This document shows, piece by piece, positions 16,998 through 26,681 of a DNA stretch of 64,000 nucleotides. The notes below the pieces were generated by a model. It did not search any database and was not told where the DNA came from. It worked only from the letters and a program-made list of their open reading frames with translations. Numbering within the stretch: position 1 is the stretch's first letter; every line of letters starts with the position of its first letter. Both the position numbers and the translations under genes were made by a program. Source of the stretch: Flavobacteriales bacterium (lineage in GTDB: Bacteria; Bacteroidota; Bacteroidia; Flavobacteriales; Schleiferiaceae); the NCBI GenBank assembly GCA_017795025.1, contig CP051243.1:1674001-1738000 (forward strand). The letters run 5' to 3'.

Positions 16998-17305
16998 TGT
17001 TCGGGAATATTAAAGACATGATGGGCAAATTGCAAGAAGCGCAGGCCCAGGCTAAGGAGATGAAAGACCGCTTGGAGCAGGTGGAAATCAAAGAATCCCA
17101 ATCGGGCATCGAAGTGGTGGTAAACGGCAACCGCAAGGTTCGAGATCTTAAAATCGACGAAAGTCTATTACAGGATAAGGAAGAGCTGGAAGATCGTTTG
17201 TTACTTACTCTTAATAAAGCCTTAGACAAAGCGGAAGGCCTGCACGAGACCGAGATGAAAAATATGGCCAAAGGCATGATGCCTAGCATGGATCTTTTCA
17301 AGTAA
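16997..17305 (+). CDS. YbaB/EbfC family nucleoid-associated protein
   Basis: A 102-residue protein starting [20 protein letters not shown] with a helical N-terminus, a central beta region (GIEVVVNGNRKVRDLKID) and a helical C-terminus, the YbaB fold that binds DNA as a dimer. It is usually beside dnaX-recR. Here it sits inside the mutase operon, sharing one base with mutB (TAATG) and one with meaB (TAATG). Confidence 0.88.
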   Translation: MFGNIKDMMGKLQEAQAQAKEMKDRLEQVEIKESQSGIEVVVNGNRKVRDLKIDESLLQDKEELEDRLLLTLNKALDKAEGLHETEMKNMAKGMMPSMDLFK

Positions 17306-18327
17306 TGGACTCGATTAACCCTCGTTTTCAGAGCCAAAAATTAAAGCGTGCCCAGGTTCCGGATCGCGAGGAACTTAAAGCTGGGATTTTAAGTGGAGAT
17401 CGTGCGGCAGTAAGCCGAGCCCTGACCCTCTGTGAAAGTAAGCTTGCCGCTCATCGGCAGGAAGCGGAATTATTATTACAGGATTTAATGCCTCATACTG
17501 GGAACTCCATCCGAATTGGAATTACCGGCGTTCCTGGAGTGGGCAAATCAACTTTTATTGAAGCCTTCGGGCAAACCGTAATTGAAGCTGGTCATCAACT
17601 CGCCGTGCTGGCCATTGACCCTAGTAGCGGGAAAAGTAAGGGGAGTATTTTAGGTGATAAAACCCGAATGCACGAATTGGTGCAAAATCCCAAAGCTTTT
17701 ATTCGCCCCTCCCCTTCTAGCGGCTCGCTGGGAGGAGTAGCGCGACGCAGCAGAGAAAGCATTTTAATTTGCGAGGCCGCTGGCTTTGATGTGATTTTAA
17801 TCGAAACTGTAGGAGTAGGACAAAGCGAAACCGCCGTAAAGAATATGGTGGATTTCTTTATGCTTTTAATGCTGGCTGGAGCTGGTGATGAGTTGCAAGG
17901 GATAAAGCGTGGAATTATGGAAATGGCCGACTTGCTCCTTATTAATAAGGCCGATGATCCTGAAGATTCTAAGGTTCGGCTCGCCATGGGCGAATACAAA
18001 CGCGCTTTGCATTTATTCCCGCCCAATGCCAATGAATGGATTCCGAAAGTACAGGCTTGTTCGGCCTTACAAAAAACGGGAATCAGCGAGGCTTGGGAGG
18101 TCATTAAAAGCTTCGAAAATCAACAGCGAAACAAAGGTTACTTGGAGCAAGAACGTCGCCGACAGGCTATAGAATGGTTCGAAGAGAGTATTGGGGAGTT
18201 GGTTTTGGAGAGGGTACGCACCAAAGAGGAGTTTGCAGAGGCCTATCAAAAAGCTCGGGAAGCGGTACAGAAAGGTAATCTCGAACCAGGACTAGCAGCG
18301 CATCACTTAGTGGAAAAGCTCATCTAA
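17305..18327 (+). CDS. meaB: Methylmalonyl-CoA mutase-associated GTPase MeaB
   Basis: A 340-residue G3E-family P-loop GTPase that protects and reloads cobalamin on the mutase. Walker A is GVPGVGKST (residues 75-83). Further motifs are DPSSGKSKGSILGDKTRM, RPSPSSGSLGGVARRSRE, ETVGVGQSE and NKAD. It starts on the last base of the ybaB stop. Adjacency to mutAB supports MeaB over the older name ArgK. Confidence 0.95.
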   Translation: MDSINPRFQSQKLKRAQVPDREELKAGILSGDRAAVSRALTLCESKLAAHRQEAELLLQDLMPHTGNSIRIGITGVPGVGKSTFIEAFGQTVIEAGHQLAVLAIDPSSGKSKGSILGDKTRMHELVQNPKAFIRPSPSSGSLGGVARRSRESILICEAAGFDVILIETVGVGQSETAVKNMVDFFMLLMLAGAGDELQGIKRGIMEMADLLLINKADDPEDSKVRLAMGEYKRALHLFPPNANEWIPKVQACSALQKTGISEAWEVIKSFENQQRNKGYLEQERRRQAIEWFEESIGELVLERVRTKEEFAEAYQKAREAVQKGNLEPGLAAHHLVEKLI

Positions 18328-18427
18328 TTTACAAACAACTATTTACGGTATATTCTACAGGTAGCTCCTTTAAACCTAGGAGAGAAAGCGATTATTTCTA
18401 ATTTTACTCCCTAATTAATCAGTCGCT

Positions 18428-19096
18428 ATGAAAAAACCAATCAGCTTGCTAGCCTTGCTAGCTATTCTCTTAACCAGTTTTAATGCTTTCGCAGAAGATG
18501 AAGAAGATCGCCGACGTCGCCGAGGCGGTTCCAACCTTGGGGTACACCTTAATGTGGGCCCTATTTTTAGAGGGATTTACTCGGTGAATGCCGAGTTAGG
18601 AATCACAAAAAACACCAGTGCTGTTTTAACCGCGGCCTTTCTTAACATCCCTTTTACTACTACCGTTTCTAATGGAAGTTCTTTCGAAACCAACCGCTAC
18701 TATTACAATGGCTTTGCCATTGCACCGGAGTTTCGTTACTACTTTAACCCCAGTCGCAAACCGGGTTTAGACGGTTGGTTTATGGGTGCCTATGCTAAAC
18801 TGCGCAGTACGGCTACTGCCGATGATGCCTTGGTTCAATTTGTAAACACCAGCCTCGATCCCTTTAATCCGAACTATGAAACTCAATATTTTGGCTCCAC
18901 TTCCTTTGGCATAGGCGCCGGCCTTACCGGAGGTTTTATGTACGCCCACAAATCTGGAATTTGCGTGAGCGTTTGGGCGGGTTTGGGTTACTTCTTTGTA
19001 AATGAAACCGAGTACACCTCACCTCCCGTTATTGACTTAAGCGGACTTTTAGCAATTGATATTCGCAGCGGCCTTACCATTGGTTATCGCTTTTAA
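18428..19096 (+). CDS. Exported outer-membrane beta-barrel-like protein
   Basis: A 222-residue protein with a signal peptide (1-22, ending AFAED), a short acidic-basic stretch EDEEDRRRRRGG, then alternating strands with aromatic girdles ending in GLTIGYRF, a typical barrel C-terminus with terminal Phe. It resembles OmpW/OmpA-like barrels but I cannot name the family. A strong terminator follows. Confidence 0.6.
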   Translation: MKKPISLLALLAILLTSFNAFAEDEEDRRRRRGGSNLGVHLNVGPIFRGIYSVNAELGITKNTSAVLTAAFLNIPFTTTVSNGSSFETNRYYYNGFAIAPEFRYYFNPSRKPGLDGWFMGAYAKLRSTATADDALVQFVNTSLDPFNPNYETQYFGSTSFGIGAGLTGGFMYAHKSGICVSVWAGLGYFFVNETEYTSPPVIDLSGLLAIDIRSGLTIGYRF

Positions 19097-19111
19097 ACGA
19101 TATTTCCAAAT

Positions 19112-19143
19112 AAAAAAAGGGAGCCTCTTGGCTCCCTTTTTTT
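19112..19143. terminator. Bidirectional intrinsic terminator
   Basis: AAAAAAAGGGAGCC, loop TCTT, GGCTCCCTTTTTTT: a 14-bp symmetric stem serving the converging genes on both sides. Confidence 0.9.
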
Positions 19144-19160
19144 ATTGAAATCTTATTCCT

Positions 19161-19682
19161 TTAAAAGTTGGCGCGAATCTCCCCTTTCAGAAAGCGGATT
19201 GCTCCTTTGGTTGGGAAATTCTCCATTTCCATCACCTTGTTTAAAATGTGCTTACTGAGTTCAAAGGCAGAAGCCTTGGGATCAATCTCCTGGGCCCATT
19301 TGTTTATTAAGCCCACGGTAGCACTTTTTGCATTTACCGCCAAGTTCCAAGCCTCATCACTAAGGTAAATTTGCTGGGAGAGATTGTGCTCAAACTCAAT
19401 GCGAATGCTTTCGACCAACATATTCCGATACTGATAAGCCTTTATGTCTTTTGCCGGCACCCGAATTAAAAGACGATCGGGGTGAATGCGCTCGAGAAAC
19501 AAAGCGATTCGTTCATAGGCCGCCATGCGTATAGGAAGGGCACTTTTTTGGGTTTCCTTCTTTAAAAAATACATTCTTCGTTTTTCCTCATTGTCCATAA
19601 AGTTGGACAGCATCATGTAAGTAAGGACCAACAGGAATATAGAGGGTAAAGCGTATTTCAATATTTCAATGAAAGTATCCAT
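19161..19682 (-). CDS. Conserved Bacteroidota membrane-anchored protein of unknown function
   Basis: A 173-residue protein with one N-terminal membrane helix (about 8-28) and a helical cytoplasmic domain containing AAYERIALFLERI and the conserved NLSQQIYLSDEAW. I recall similar proteins in many Bacteroidota, now grouped as a DUF (possibly DUF7935), with no known role. Its ATG lies next to the aminotransferase promoter region, divergently. Confidence 0.65.
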   Translation of the reverse strand: MDTFIEILKYALPSIFLLVLTYMMLSNFMDNEEKRRMYFLKKETQKSALPIRMAAYERIALFLERIHPDRLLIRVPAKDIKAYQYRNMLVESIRIEFEHNLSQQIYLSDEAWNLAVNAKSATVGLINKWAQEIDPKASAFELSKHILNKVMEMENFPTKGAIRFLKGEIRANF

Positions 19683-19750
19683 GTGGGAGTGGGAAAGTTT
19701 TTGAGGGGATCAAATATCGTAAAAATCCTTAGGCGGAGAAGCGAAATTCG

Positions 19751-19758
19751 TAGCTTTG
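19751..19758 (+). promoter_or_regulatory. -7 box of the aminotransferase gene
   Basis: TAGCTTTG, perfect TAnnTTTG, 20 nt before the ATG at 19779. This supports the shorter start. Confidence 0.6.
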
Positions 19759-19778
19759 CTGCTTATCATTTTTGGCTA

Positions 19779-20978
19779 ATGAGTAAATTATCTAATCGCA
19801 TCCTGAACCTCTCCGAATCGGCTACCATTGCCATGAGCCGACGCAGCAGAGAGCTCAAGGAACAAGGTCTTGACGTGATCAGCCTCTCTCTAGGAGAACC
19901 TGATTTTGAAACCCCAGACTTCATTCGCAAGGCCGCTAAAGCTGCAATCGACGAAGGCTATTCGCATTACCCTCCCATTCCGGGATATCAGGATTTGCGG
20001 GAAGCCATTGCTAAAAAGCTTAAGCGCGATAATGATTTAAACTACAAAGCTTCCCAAATTGTTGTATCCACCGGTGCGAAACAGTCTTTAGCCAATGTCG
20101 TACTCTGTACGATTAATCCTGGCGACGAAGTTTTATTACCGGCTCCCTACTGGGTAAGCTATTACGAGCAAATTCGTTTAGCGGGTGGCACCCCCGTGGT
20201 AATTCCTACCGCCATTGAAAACGATTTTAAGGTTACTAAAGCCGACCTCGATAAATACCATAGCGACAAAACCAAGTTGCTAATTTTTAGCTCCCCATGC
20301 AATCCATCGGGTAGTGTGTTTAGCAAGGAAGACCTCAGCGAAATTGCCGATTACCTAGCCGAAAATCCGCAGGTTTTAGCCATAAGTGATGAAATTTACG
20401 AGCTCATCAACTTTAAGAGTAAGCATATTAGCTTAGCCTCCTTTAGCGCCATTTCGGAACAGGTGATAACGGTAAATGGCTTAAGCAAAGGCTTTTCTAT
20501 GACCGGCTGGCGAATTGGTTATATAGCCGCTGCGCAGGAAATTGCCGATGCCTGTATTAAGATGCAAGGACAGTTTACTTCTGCAACATCCAGTATTAGT
20601 CAACGGGCAGCAATTGCCGCCCTGGAAGTAGACCCTGCAGAGGTAAGCTTCATGAAAGATGCTTTTGAAGAACGTCGTGCCAAGGTAGGCGCCTGGTTAC
20701 GGAACATTCCAAACATCAAGGTAAATGAGCCCGAAGGCGCCTTTTACTTCTTCCCCGATGTAGCGGCACTCTTTGGTAAAAAAGCCGGCGATCGGCTGAT
20801 TAATGATGCGCAGGATTTATGCCTTTATCTTCTTGACGAAGCCCAAGTGGCCCTAGTTCCCGGAGATGCCTTTGGCAGCCCTAATTGCATCCGTTTATCC
20901 TATGCCTCCTCCTTAAAGGACCTCGAGACCGCACTCAACAGAATCAAAATAGCAATCGAAAAGCTCCAAGATGCTTAA
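19779..20978 (+). CDS. PLP-dependent aminotransferase, aspartate aminotransferase class I
   Basis: A 399-residue fold-type I enzyme that moves amino groups between aspartate or a related amino acid and 2-oxoglutarate. It has SLGEPDFETP, the PLP-phosphate region STGAKQSL, SSPCNPSGSVF, SDEIYE, the Schiff-base Lys in NGLSKGFSMTGWRIGY, and the substrate Arg near RLSYASS. An in-frame start 32 codons upstream is rejected because it precedes the -7 box. Overlaps the next gene by 8 nt. Confidence 0.92.
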   Translation: MSKLSNRILNLSESATIAMSRRSRELKEQGLDVISLSLGEPDFETPDFIRKAAKAAIDEGYSHYPPIPGYQDLREAIAKKLKRDNDLNYKASQIVVSTGAKQSLANVVLCTINPGDEVLLPAPYWVSYYEQIRLAGGTPVVIPTAIENDFKVTKADLDKYHSDKTKLLIFSSPCNPSGSVFSKEDLSEIADYLAENPQVLAISDEIYELINFKSKHISLASFSAISEQVITVNGLSKGFSMTGWRIGYIAAAQEIADACIKMQGQFTSATSSISQRAAIAALEVDPAEVSFMKDAFEERRAKVGAWLRNIPNIKVNEPEGAFYFFPDVAALFGKKAGDRLINDAQDLCLYLLDEAQVALVPGDAFGSPNCIRLSYASSLKDLETALNRIKIAIEKLQDA

Positions 20979-21576
20979 AGCGCAAGAAATGATGGCCCTT
21001 TTTAATTTGGCCATCGAAGATTACCACGAATACGATAATGTAGACCAAGCGATAAAAAATCCTTTTCCGCTGGACAGCCTACAGGAAATGCTGTACCAAA
21101 AAAACTGGATTGATACCGTGCAGTGGCATTTAGAAGACCTTATTCGCGACCCAAATATTAAAGCCGATGAGGCCTTAGCCATTAAGCGAAGAATTGATGC
21201 CAGCAATCAGGATCGCACCGATATGGTTGAGCAAATTGACGATGCTATCTTGGCTCTTTATCGCGAGGTTAAACCCCAATCTTTTGCACGTTTAAATACC
21301 GAAAGTCCGGCTTGGGCCATTGATCGCCTGTCCATTTTAGCCCTCAAGATTTACCACATGAATATTGAGGCGCAGCGAGAAGATATTGATGCGGAATTAC
21401 TAAAGAAGAATCAGTACAAGCTTTCCGTTTTAAAAATTCAGGAGGAAGACCTTTGCCTGGCCATAGATCAGCTTTTAGAAGATTTGGCCACTGGCAAACG
21501 CACCGCTAAGGTGTACCGCCAAATGAAGATGTACAATGATCCTGAATTAAATCCGGTGCTTTACCAAAATAAGTAA
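20971..21576 (+). CDS. DUF4254 family protein
   Basis: A 201-residue, mostly helical cytoplasmic protein with NRTD-like (here NQDRTDMVEQID) and ESPAWAIDRLSILALKIYHM motifs seen in DUF4254 proteins. In Bacteroidota these sit next to a GT9 glycosyltransferase, as here with a 1-nt overlap, so a role in envelope sugar assembly is likely but unproven. Confidence 0.8.
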   Translation: MLKAQEMMALFNLAIEDYHEYDNVDQAIKNPFPLDSLQEMLYQKNWIDTVQWHLEDLIRDPNIKADEALAIKRRIDASNQDRTDMVEQIDDAILALYREVKPQSFARLNTESPAWAIDRLSILALKIYHMNIEAQREDIDAELLKKNQYKLSVLKIQEEDLCLAIDQLLEDLATGKRTAKVYRQMKMYNDPELNPVLYQNK

Positions 21577-22604
21577 TGCGGGTATTGGTCCAGCGATACA
21601 GTGCATTAGGCGACATCCTCATCTTGCTGCCTATTCTGCAGCAACTTAAAAAGGATTACCCCGATGTAGAGCTGGCCTTTGTTTCGAAACCTTTCCTAGA
21701 ACCTTTATTTGGGGATCTAAACATTCGCTTTTTTCCCGCTCAGGTTAAGAAAAAGCATAAAGGGCTAAAGGGCTTAAACCGACTCGCACGGGAAATAAAT
21801 AAAGACTTTAAACCCGATTTAGTGATTGATGCTCACATGGTGCTGCGGAGCATGATTGTGAGTCGGAGTTTTCAATTGCTGGGCACTAAACTTCAAACCA
21901 TCCGCAAGGAACGCCCGGCGCGAAAGCGTTTTTTGGCAGCTAAACCAGGGGAACGAGCGGCATTACATCCCATCAGCCAATTGCATTTGGAAACCTTTGC
22001 CCGAGCTGGCTTTAAACTCAACTTTAATCGGGAGGCTATTCCAATAGCTCCTTATAAGCTGAATGGCGATAGCGAGCGTTGGTGGTCTCAACACAAGGCA
22101 GCTCAAAATATCGGAATCGCTCCCGGGGCTCGCCATTTAAGTAAGGCCTGGCCCAAGCAGCGCTACATCGAATTGCTACAAGAAACGAAACAAGCGCAGC
22201 GGAAGTTTTTTTTATTTGGGGGTAAAGACGAACAAGATCTTTTACAAGAAATCGCGGAGCAGAGCGGCACCCCATGTGAAGTGGTAGCTGGTAAGTTTTC
22301 CCTTGACCAGGAAATAGCCCTCTGCAAAGAACTTGATGTTTTTGTAAGCAATGACTCTTCCAATATGCATCTGGCTGCCTGGGCTAAAACTCCGGTAGTT
22401 TCTATTTGGGGTGGCACGCATCCAGATGCTGGCTTTGCGCCCTATGCCAACGAAGATCAAATTGTGCAATTAGAAGATGATGAGCTCGACTGTCGTCCTT
22501 GCAGCATTTTTGGAACGAGCGAATGTGCCCGAGGCGACTTCGCCTGTTTACATCATATTAAGGCCGATCGGGTAGCGCAAAAAATTGAGTGTATTTTAGC
22601 TTAG
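21576..22604 (+). CDS. Glycosyltransferase family 9 (heptosyltransferase-like)
   Basis: A 342-residue GT-B enzyme. It opens MRVLVQRYSALGDILILLPI, the GT9 signature, and the C-terminal half has IAPGARHLSKAWP, FFLFGGKDE and NDSSNMHLAAW with PVVSIWGGTHPDAGFAPY. Such enzymes add sugars to lipopolysaccharide core. The end has Cys pairs (DCRPC, CARGDFAC) seen in many Bacteroidota members. Confidence 0.9.
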   Translation: MRVLVQRYSALGDILILLPILQQLKKDYPDVELAFVSKPFLEPLFGDLNIRFFPAQVKKKHKGLKGLNRLAREINKDFKPDLVIDAHMVLRSMIVSRSFQLLGTKLQTIRKERPARKRFLAAKPGERAALHPISQLHLETFARAGFKLNFNREAIPIAPYKLNGDSERWWSQHKAAQNIGIAPGARHLSKAWPKQRYIELLQETKQAQRKFFLFGGKDEQDLLQEIAEQSGTPCEVVAGKFSLDQEIALCKELDVFVSNDSSNMHLAAWAKTPVVSIWGGTHPDAGFAPYANEDQIVQLEDDELDCRPCSIFGTSECARGDFACLHHIKADRVAQKIECILA

Positions 22605-22655
22605 GCCTACAACCTTTAATCCTTGGCATGCATCTATAAAGAAAGTACTGAAGCC

Positions 22656-23540
22656 ATGAGACCACTAAGCAAAGTCCTCCTACTTTTCCTTTTTTTTGGC
22701 AGCTTTAGCCTGCACGCCCAATTTATTCCAAATCAGGATAGCGTATCGGCCAAGCCCTATGTATACATTGAGCTCCTTAACGGTGAAGACTACGAAGGTT
22801 TTCTGTTGGAGCAAAATTCCGAACGCCTCATTATTATCAACGAGCAAGGATTGGAAATTCGAATTAAAATGCTCGATGTTAAATCTATAGAGTTTGAGCG
22901 CGCAGAAACGATTAAGGAAAGTCATTACAATTTACAGGCGAGTCGTTACTTCTTTGGTCCCAATGCCTTGAGCATGCGCCGCGGAGAAGGTTATTATCAA
23001 AACAACTGGGTATTCCTAAACCAAGTTTCCTTTGGACTAAGCGATCGCTTTACTATTGGCGCCGGAACCATCCCCCTTTTCATCTTTGGCTATGGAGCCC
23101 CGACTCCCATCTGGATTACCCCCAAATTTAGCATGCCTATAATCCCGGGAAAGGTAAATGCAGCCGTGGGTGGCCTGTTTGGAACCATTGCTGGAGAGGA
23201 TGATTTTAATAGCACCTTCGGAATTGGCTATGGGGCCTTTACCCTAGGAAATCACGATCGGAACATCAACTTGAGTGTGGGTTACGGCATGGCTGATGGT
23301 GTTTGGAGTGACTACCCTACCATAAGCCTTAGCGGGATGGCGCGCCTAAGCAAGAAGTTTTATCTAATTACGGAGAACTACTTCATCTTCGACACCTACC
23401 TCTTTTCTTTGGGCGGACGATCTATTTGGTCGGAAGTTAGCTTGGATTACGGCTTTATTGCTTCCCCTCAAGAATTTGAAGCCTTAATCCCTTGGCTGGG
23501 AATTACCGTACCCTTTAGGTTTAAGGACAAACAATCTTAG
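22656..23540 (+). CDS. Exported protein with N-terminal Sm/SH3-like strand region and C-terminal barrel-like domain
   Basis: A 294-residue protein. MRPLSKVLLLFLFFGSFSLHAQ is the signal peptide and decides the start; an upstream in-frame start would displace it. Residues about 30-75 (YVYIELLNGEDYEGFLLEQN, IRIKMLDVKSIEF) form small beta strands like an Sm/PRC fold. The rest is strand-rich with Gly/aromatic alternation. I do not recognise the family. Confidence 0.6.
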   Translation: MRPLSKVLLLFLFFGSFSLHAQFIPNQDSVSAKPYVYIELLNGEDYEGFLLEQNSERLIIINEQGLEIRIKMLDVKSIEFERAETIKESHYNLQASRYFFGPNALSMRRGEGYYQNNWVFLNQVSFGLSDRFTIGAGTIPLFIFGYGAPTPIWITPKFSMPIIPGKVNAAVGGLFGTIAGEDDFNSTFGIGYGAFTLGNHDRNINLSVGYGMADGVWSDYPTISLSGMARLSKKFYLITENYFIFDTYLFSLGGRSIWSEVSLDYGFIASPQEFEALIPWLGITVPFRFKDKQS

Positions 23541-23638
23541 ATTCAATATTTCTCAAGGGCTAAAGTTCAGTCGATTAGTATTTCTTATAAACTCTTGGAA
23601 CAAGACCTATTCCCGACGGTGATTAAGGCTTTTCCTCT

Positions 23639-23646
23639 TACCTTTG
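23639..23646 (+). promoter_or_regulatory. -7 box of ubiE
   Basis: TACCTTTG, perfect TAnnTTTG, 18 nt before the ubiE ATG at 23665. Confidence 0.6.
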
Positions 23647-23664
23647 CGGCCCAGAAGAAAAAGG

Positions 23665-24390
23665 ATGGCGAAGGAAGTAAAACCCTATCAGGCAGAAGGC
23701 AGTAAAAAAGAGCAGGTAGCAGAAATGTTCGATAACATTTCGCAGCGCTATGATTTGCTAAATCACCTCTTATCTCTAAGTATTGATAAAGGCTGGCGGA
23801 AGAAGGTGGTTCGCATGGTTTCGGCTAAAAAGCCTAAGTTAATCTTAGATGTAGCAACCGGAACCGCCGACCTGGCCATCGCTCTCGAAAAAAGTCATCC
23901 TGAGAAAATTACCGGAATTGATATTTCGGCTGGCATGTTGGAAGTGGGCCGAAAAAAAGTCGCCCAAAAGGGACTCAGTAAAATGATCACTTTGGAGCAG
24001 GCCGACTCCGAAAACTTACCCTTCGAGGATAATACTTTTGATGCCATTACGGTCGCCTTTGGCGTACGAAACTTTGAGAACCTCAATAAGGGTCTGCAAG
24101 AAATGTATCGCGTTTTAAAGCCAGGCGGACATCTTCTCGTATTGGAATTCTCCCAGCCTCAAGGCTTCCCCATGAAGCAATTGTATAATTTCTACTTTAA
24201 AAACATCTTACCCACTATTGGTAAATTGGTGAGTAAAGATGCCCGCGCTTACACCTATTTACCCGAATCGGTGCAGGCCTTTCCCCATGGCGAGAGCTTC
24301 ATGAAGATTATGGAAAAATGCGGTTACCAAAGAGGTGAGCGAATTCCCCTTACCTTTGGCATCGCCTCCATCTATGAAGGAATAAAATAA
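23665..24390 (+). CDS. ubiE: Demethylmenaquinone methyltransferase UbiE/MenG
   Basis: A 241-residue SAM-dependent C-methyltransferase that finishes menaquinone synthesis. It shows [23 protein letters not shown] motif [25 protein letters not shown], the post-I motif and [11 protein letters not shown] with YRVLKPGG. An in-frame start 7 codons earlier is rejected because it overlaps the promoter. porT follows within 26 nt, the usual Flavobacteriia order. Confidence 0.95.
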   Translation: MAKEVKPYQAEGSKKEQVAEMFDNISQRYDLLNHLLSLSIDKGWRKKVVRMVSAKKPKLILDVATGTADLAIALEKSHPEKITGIDISAGMLEVGRKKVAQKGLSKMITLEQADSENLPFEDNTFDAITVAFGVRNFENLNKGLQEMYRVLKPGGHLLVLEFSQPQGFPMKQLYNFYFKNILPTIGKLVSKDARAYTYLPESVQAFPHGESFMKIMEKCGYQRGERIPLTFGIASIYEGIK

Positions 24391-24416
24391 GAGCAGCTCA
24401 AAAACGTTCGTACACC

Positions 24417-25121
24417 GTGATTAAGAAGATTTGGATACTTAGTATTTTCATCGCTTTAGGCCTATCTGCGCAAGCGCAAAGCGGACGTTTAAAAAACAAT
24501 CCGCGCTACGATCGTAAGCCTTTGGATTTTGGCTTTTCGATTGGCCTTAACTACATCGACCTACGCACGCGCACCCTACCTAATTTGAGCACCGAACTTC
24601 CCGGCTATTATCGGGTTTACTCCGAAACTTCTCCAGGTTATTCGATTCGGATTATTAGTAAACTTCGCTTAGGAGACCATTGGGACTTGCGCTTTAGTCC
24701 GGGTTATGCCTTTACGGTGCGCACCCTTCGTTTCGATATTTTAAACCAGTTTACCCTGCAAAGAGAATTGGTAGAACGGCAGATTGAATCTTCCTTTTTA
24801 GAGTTCCCCCTTTACTTAAAGTTTCGGGCCGATCGGATTGGAAATTACCGGATGTATCTCTTGGCGGGACCAAAATATAATTTGGATTTAGCCAGTGATG
24901 AAGACGTGGAAGACGATCGCGTTTTTAAGCTTAAGGCGAATGAGATTAATTACGATTTAGGCATCGGCGTAGATATCTACTTTGAGTTCTTTAAGTTCTC
25001 TCCACAAATCATTTATTCTTTTGGAATAACCAATCAGAGGGTGGCCGATGACACCTTTTTGGCGCAAGGTTTACAAGGTGTTTACACGCGCGCCCTTCTC
25101 ATCAACTTCACTTTTGAATAA
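24417..25121 (+). CDS. porT: PorT, type IX secretion outer-membrane protein
   Basis: A 234-residue outer-membrane barrel with a GTG start and signal peptide (about 1-20, ending SAQAQ). It has the eight-strand pattern of the PorT family, with PRYDRKPLDFGFSIGLNY near the N-terminus and the tail ALLINFTFE. PorT is needed for type IX secretion and gliding in Flavobacteriia. The neighbour ubiE upstream is the conserved context and supports PorT over a generic barrel. The GH16 enzyme in this window carries the matching sorting tail. Confidence 0.85.
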   Translation: MIKKIWILSIFIALGLSAQAQSGRLKNNPRYDRKPLDFGFSIGLNYIDLRTRTLPNLSTELPGYYRVYSETSPGYSIRIISKLRLGDHWDLRFSPGYAFTVRTLRFDILNQFTLQRELVERQIESSFLEFPLYLKFRADRIGNYRMYLLAGPKYNLDLASDEDVEDDRVFKLKANEINYDLGIGVDIYFEFFKFSPQIIYSFGITNQRVADDTFLAQGLQGVYTRALLINFTFE

Positions 25122-26681
25122 ATGCCACTGCTGGAAATAAGCACCGGCCCCGAAGTTGCTTACCAAGCTAAAGCCCTAGAAGCTCATCTGCGTAAGCATT
25201 TAAGGCTAAAGCCTGATGACCACCTAGACTACCGAATTGAACGCCGCAATTTAGATGCACGTGCGCGTAAGCTAAAAGTGAATCTTAAAATAAGCTATGC
25301 CCTTAATGAGAAGCTAGCGCCCCGGGAACTCCATCACTTTGAATATAAAGAGGTAAATAATGCTCCAGAGGTTCATATTGTTGGATTTGGACCGGCCGGT
25401 ATGTGGGCCGCCTTGCGATGTTTGGAGCTTGGTTTGAAGCCAATTGTGATTGAGCGGGGGAAAGATGTTAGGGCTCGTAGAAGGGATTTAAAAGCGGTAA
25501 ACCGGGATAATATTGTGGATGCCGATTCCAATTATTGTTTTGGGGAAGGTGGAGCCGGTACCTACTCGGATGGTAAATTGTACACCCGCAGTAAGAAACG
25601 TGGCAACCTTCAGCGCATTCTCGATTCCTTGGTTCAACACGGCGCTGTGGAGGATATTTTATTTGAAGCGCACCCCCATATTGGCACCAACAAATTGCCG
25701 AAAATCGTACAGGCCATTCGTGAAACCATAATCAAATATGGTGGAGAAATTCATTTTGAAACGCGCCTTACCGGTATCAGTCATAATGGTAAACGCATTG
25801 AAGCCATTAGCACCCATGACGGAAAAAAATGGCCGGTAAACTCCCTCATTCTGGCCACGGGTCATTCCGCTCGAGATATCTACTACCTCTTGCACCATGA
25901 AGGGATTCGCATCGAAGCTAAACCCTTCGCCATGGGCGTTCGCGTGGAGCATCCCCAAAAGCTAATCAACAAGATTCAATACCACGGAAACGATTACGAC
26001 CAAATCCTTCCGGCGGCTTCCTATAAACTGGTACAACAGGTTGATGGACGGGGCGTATACAGCTTTTGTATGTGTCCGGGGGGCTTTATTGTACCGGCGG
26101 CAACAGCCCAGGAAGAGTTGGTGGTAAATGGGATGAGCCCCAGTAAGCGCGACAATAATTTTGCGAATAGCGGGATTGTAGTGGCCATCGAATTGGAGGA
26201 TTTAAAGGATTATAAAAAGTTTGGTCCTTTAGCCGGTTTGGAGTTTCAAAAAGAAGTGGAACGCAAGGTTTGGGAGGCCGGCGGCAAAACCCAGCAAGCA
26301 GCGGCGCAAAAGTTAATTGACTTTGTAAAGGGCCGCATCAGCGAAAGCTTAAATCCCAGCAGCTACATACCGGGATTAGTTTCCAAACCCATGCATGAAG
26401 TATTACCAAAATTTATGGCTAAACGATTGCAAGCGGCTTTTGTGGAGTTCGGGAAGAAAATGCCCGGTTACTATACGAACGATGCGAATATAATCGGAAT
26501 TGAAAGTCGTACCTCCTCGCCTGTGCGCATTCCTCGCGATCGTAAAACCTATCAACATCCCCAGCTCGAGAATCTCTTTCCCTCGGGAGAAGGTGCCGGA
26601 TTTGCCGGAGGTATTGTAAGCGCGGGAATGGATGGTGAACGATGTGCTGAAGCAGCAAAACAATATTTAGAGCAAGGGTAA
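25122..26681 (+). CDS. FAD-dependent oxidoreductase (COG2509-like)
   Basis: A 519-residue protein. Residues about 1-75 are a small strand/helix domain; the FAD site GFGPAGMWAA follows (about 87-96), then ERGKDVRARR and the family motif NYCFGEGGAGTYSDGKLYTR. Further are FCMCPGGFIVPA and a C-terminal FAD-contact PSGEGAGFAGGIVSAG. Members are conserved but of unclear substrate. It begins at the base after the porT stop and overlaps the cupin gene 3' end by 15 nt, tail to tail. Confidence 0.85.
   Translation: MPLLEISTGPEVAYQAKALEAHLRKHLRLKPDDHLDYRIERRNLDARARKLKVNLKISYALNEKLAPRELHHFEYKEVNNAPEVHIVGFGPAGMWAALRCLELGLKPIVIERGKDVRARRRDLKAVNRDNIVDADSNYCFGEGGAGTYSDGKLYTRSKKRGNLQRILDSLVQHGAVEDILFEAHPHIGTNKLPKIVQAIRETIIKYGGEIHFETRLTGISHNGKRIEAISTHDGKKWPVNSLILATGHSARDIYYLLHHEGIRIEAKPFAMGVRVEHPQKLINKIQYHGNDYDQILPAASYKLVQQVDGRGVYSFCMCPGGFIVPAATAQEELVVNGMSPSKRDNNFANSGIVVAIELEDLKDYKKFGPLAGLEFQKEVERKVWEAGGKTQQAAAQKLIDFVKGRISESLNPSSYIPGLVSKPMHEVLPKFMAKRLQAAFVEFGKKMPGYYTNDANIIGIESRTSSPVRIPRDRKTYQHPQLENLFPSGEGAGFAGGIVSAGMDGERCAEAAKQYLEQG

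Noticed and set aside
18363-18383. CTCCT/AGGAG stem before the OMP gene
   Set aside because: Five base pairs and no T-run; likely chance.
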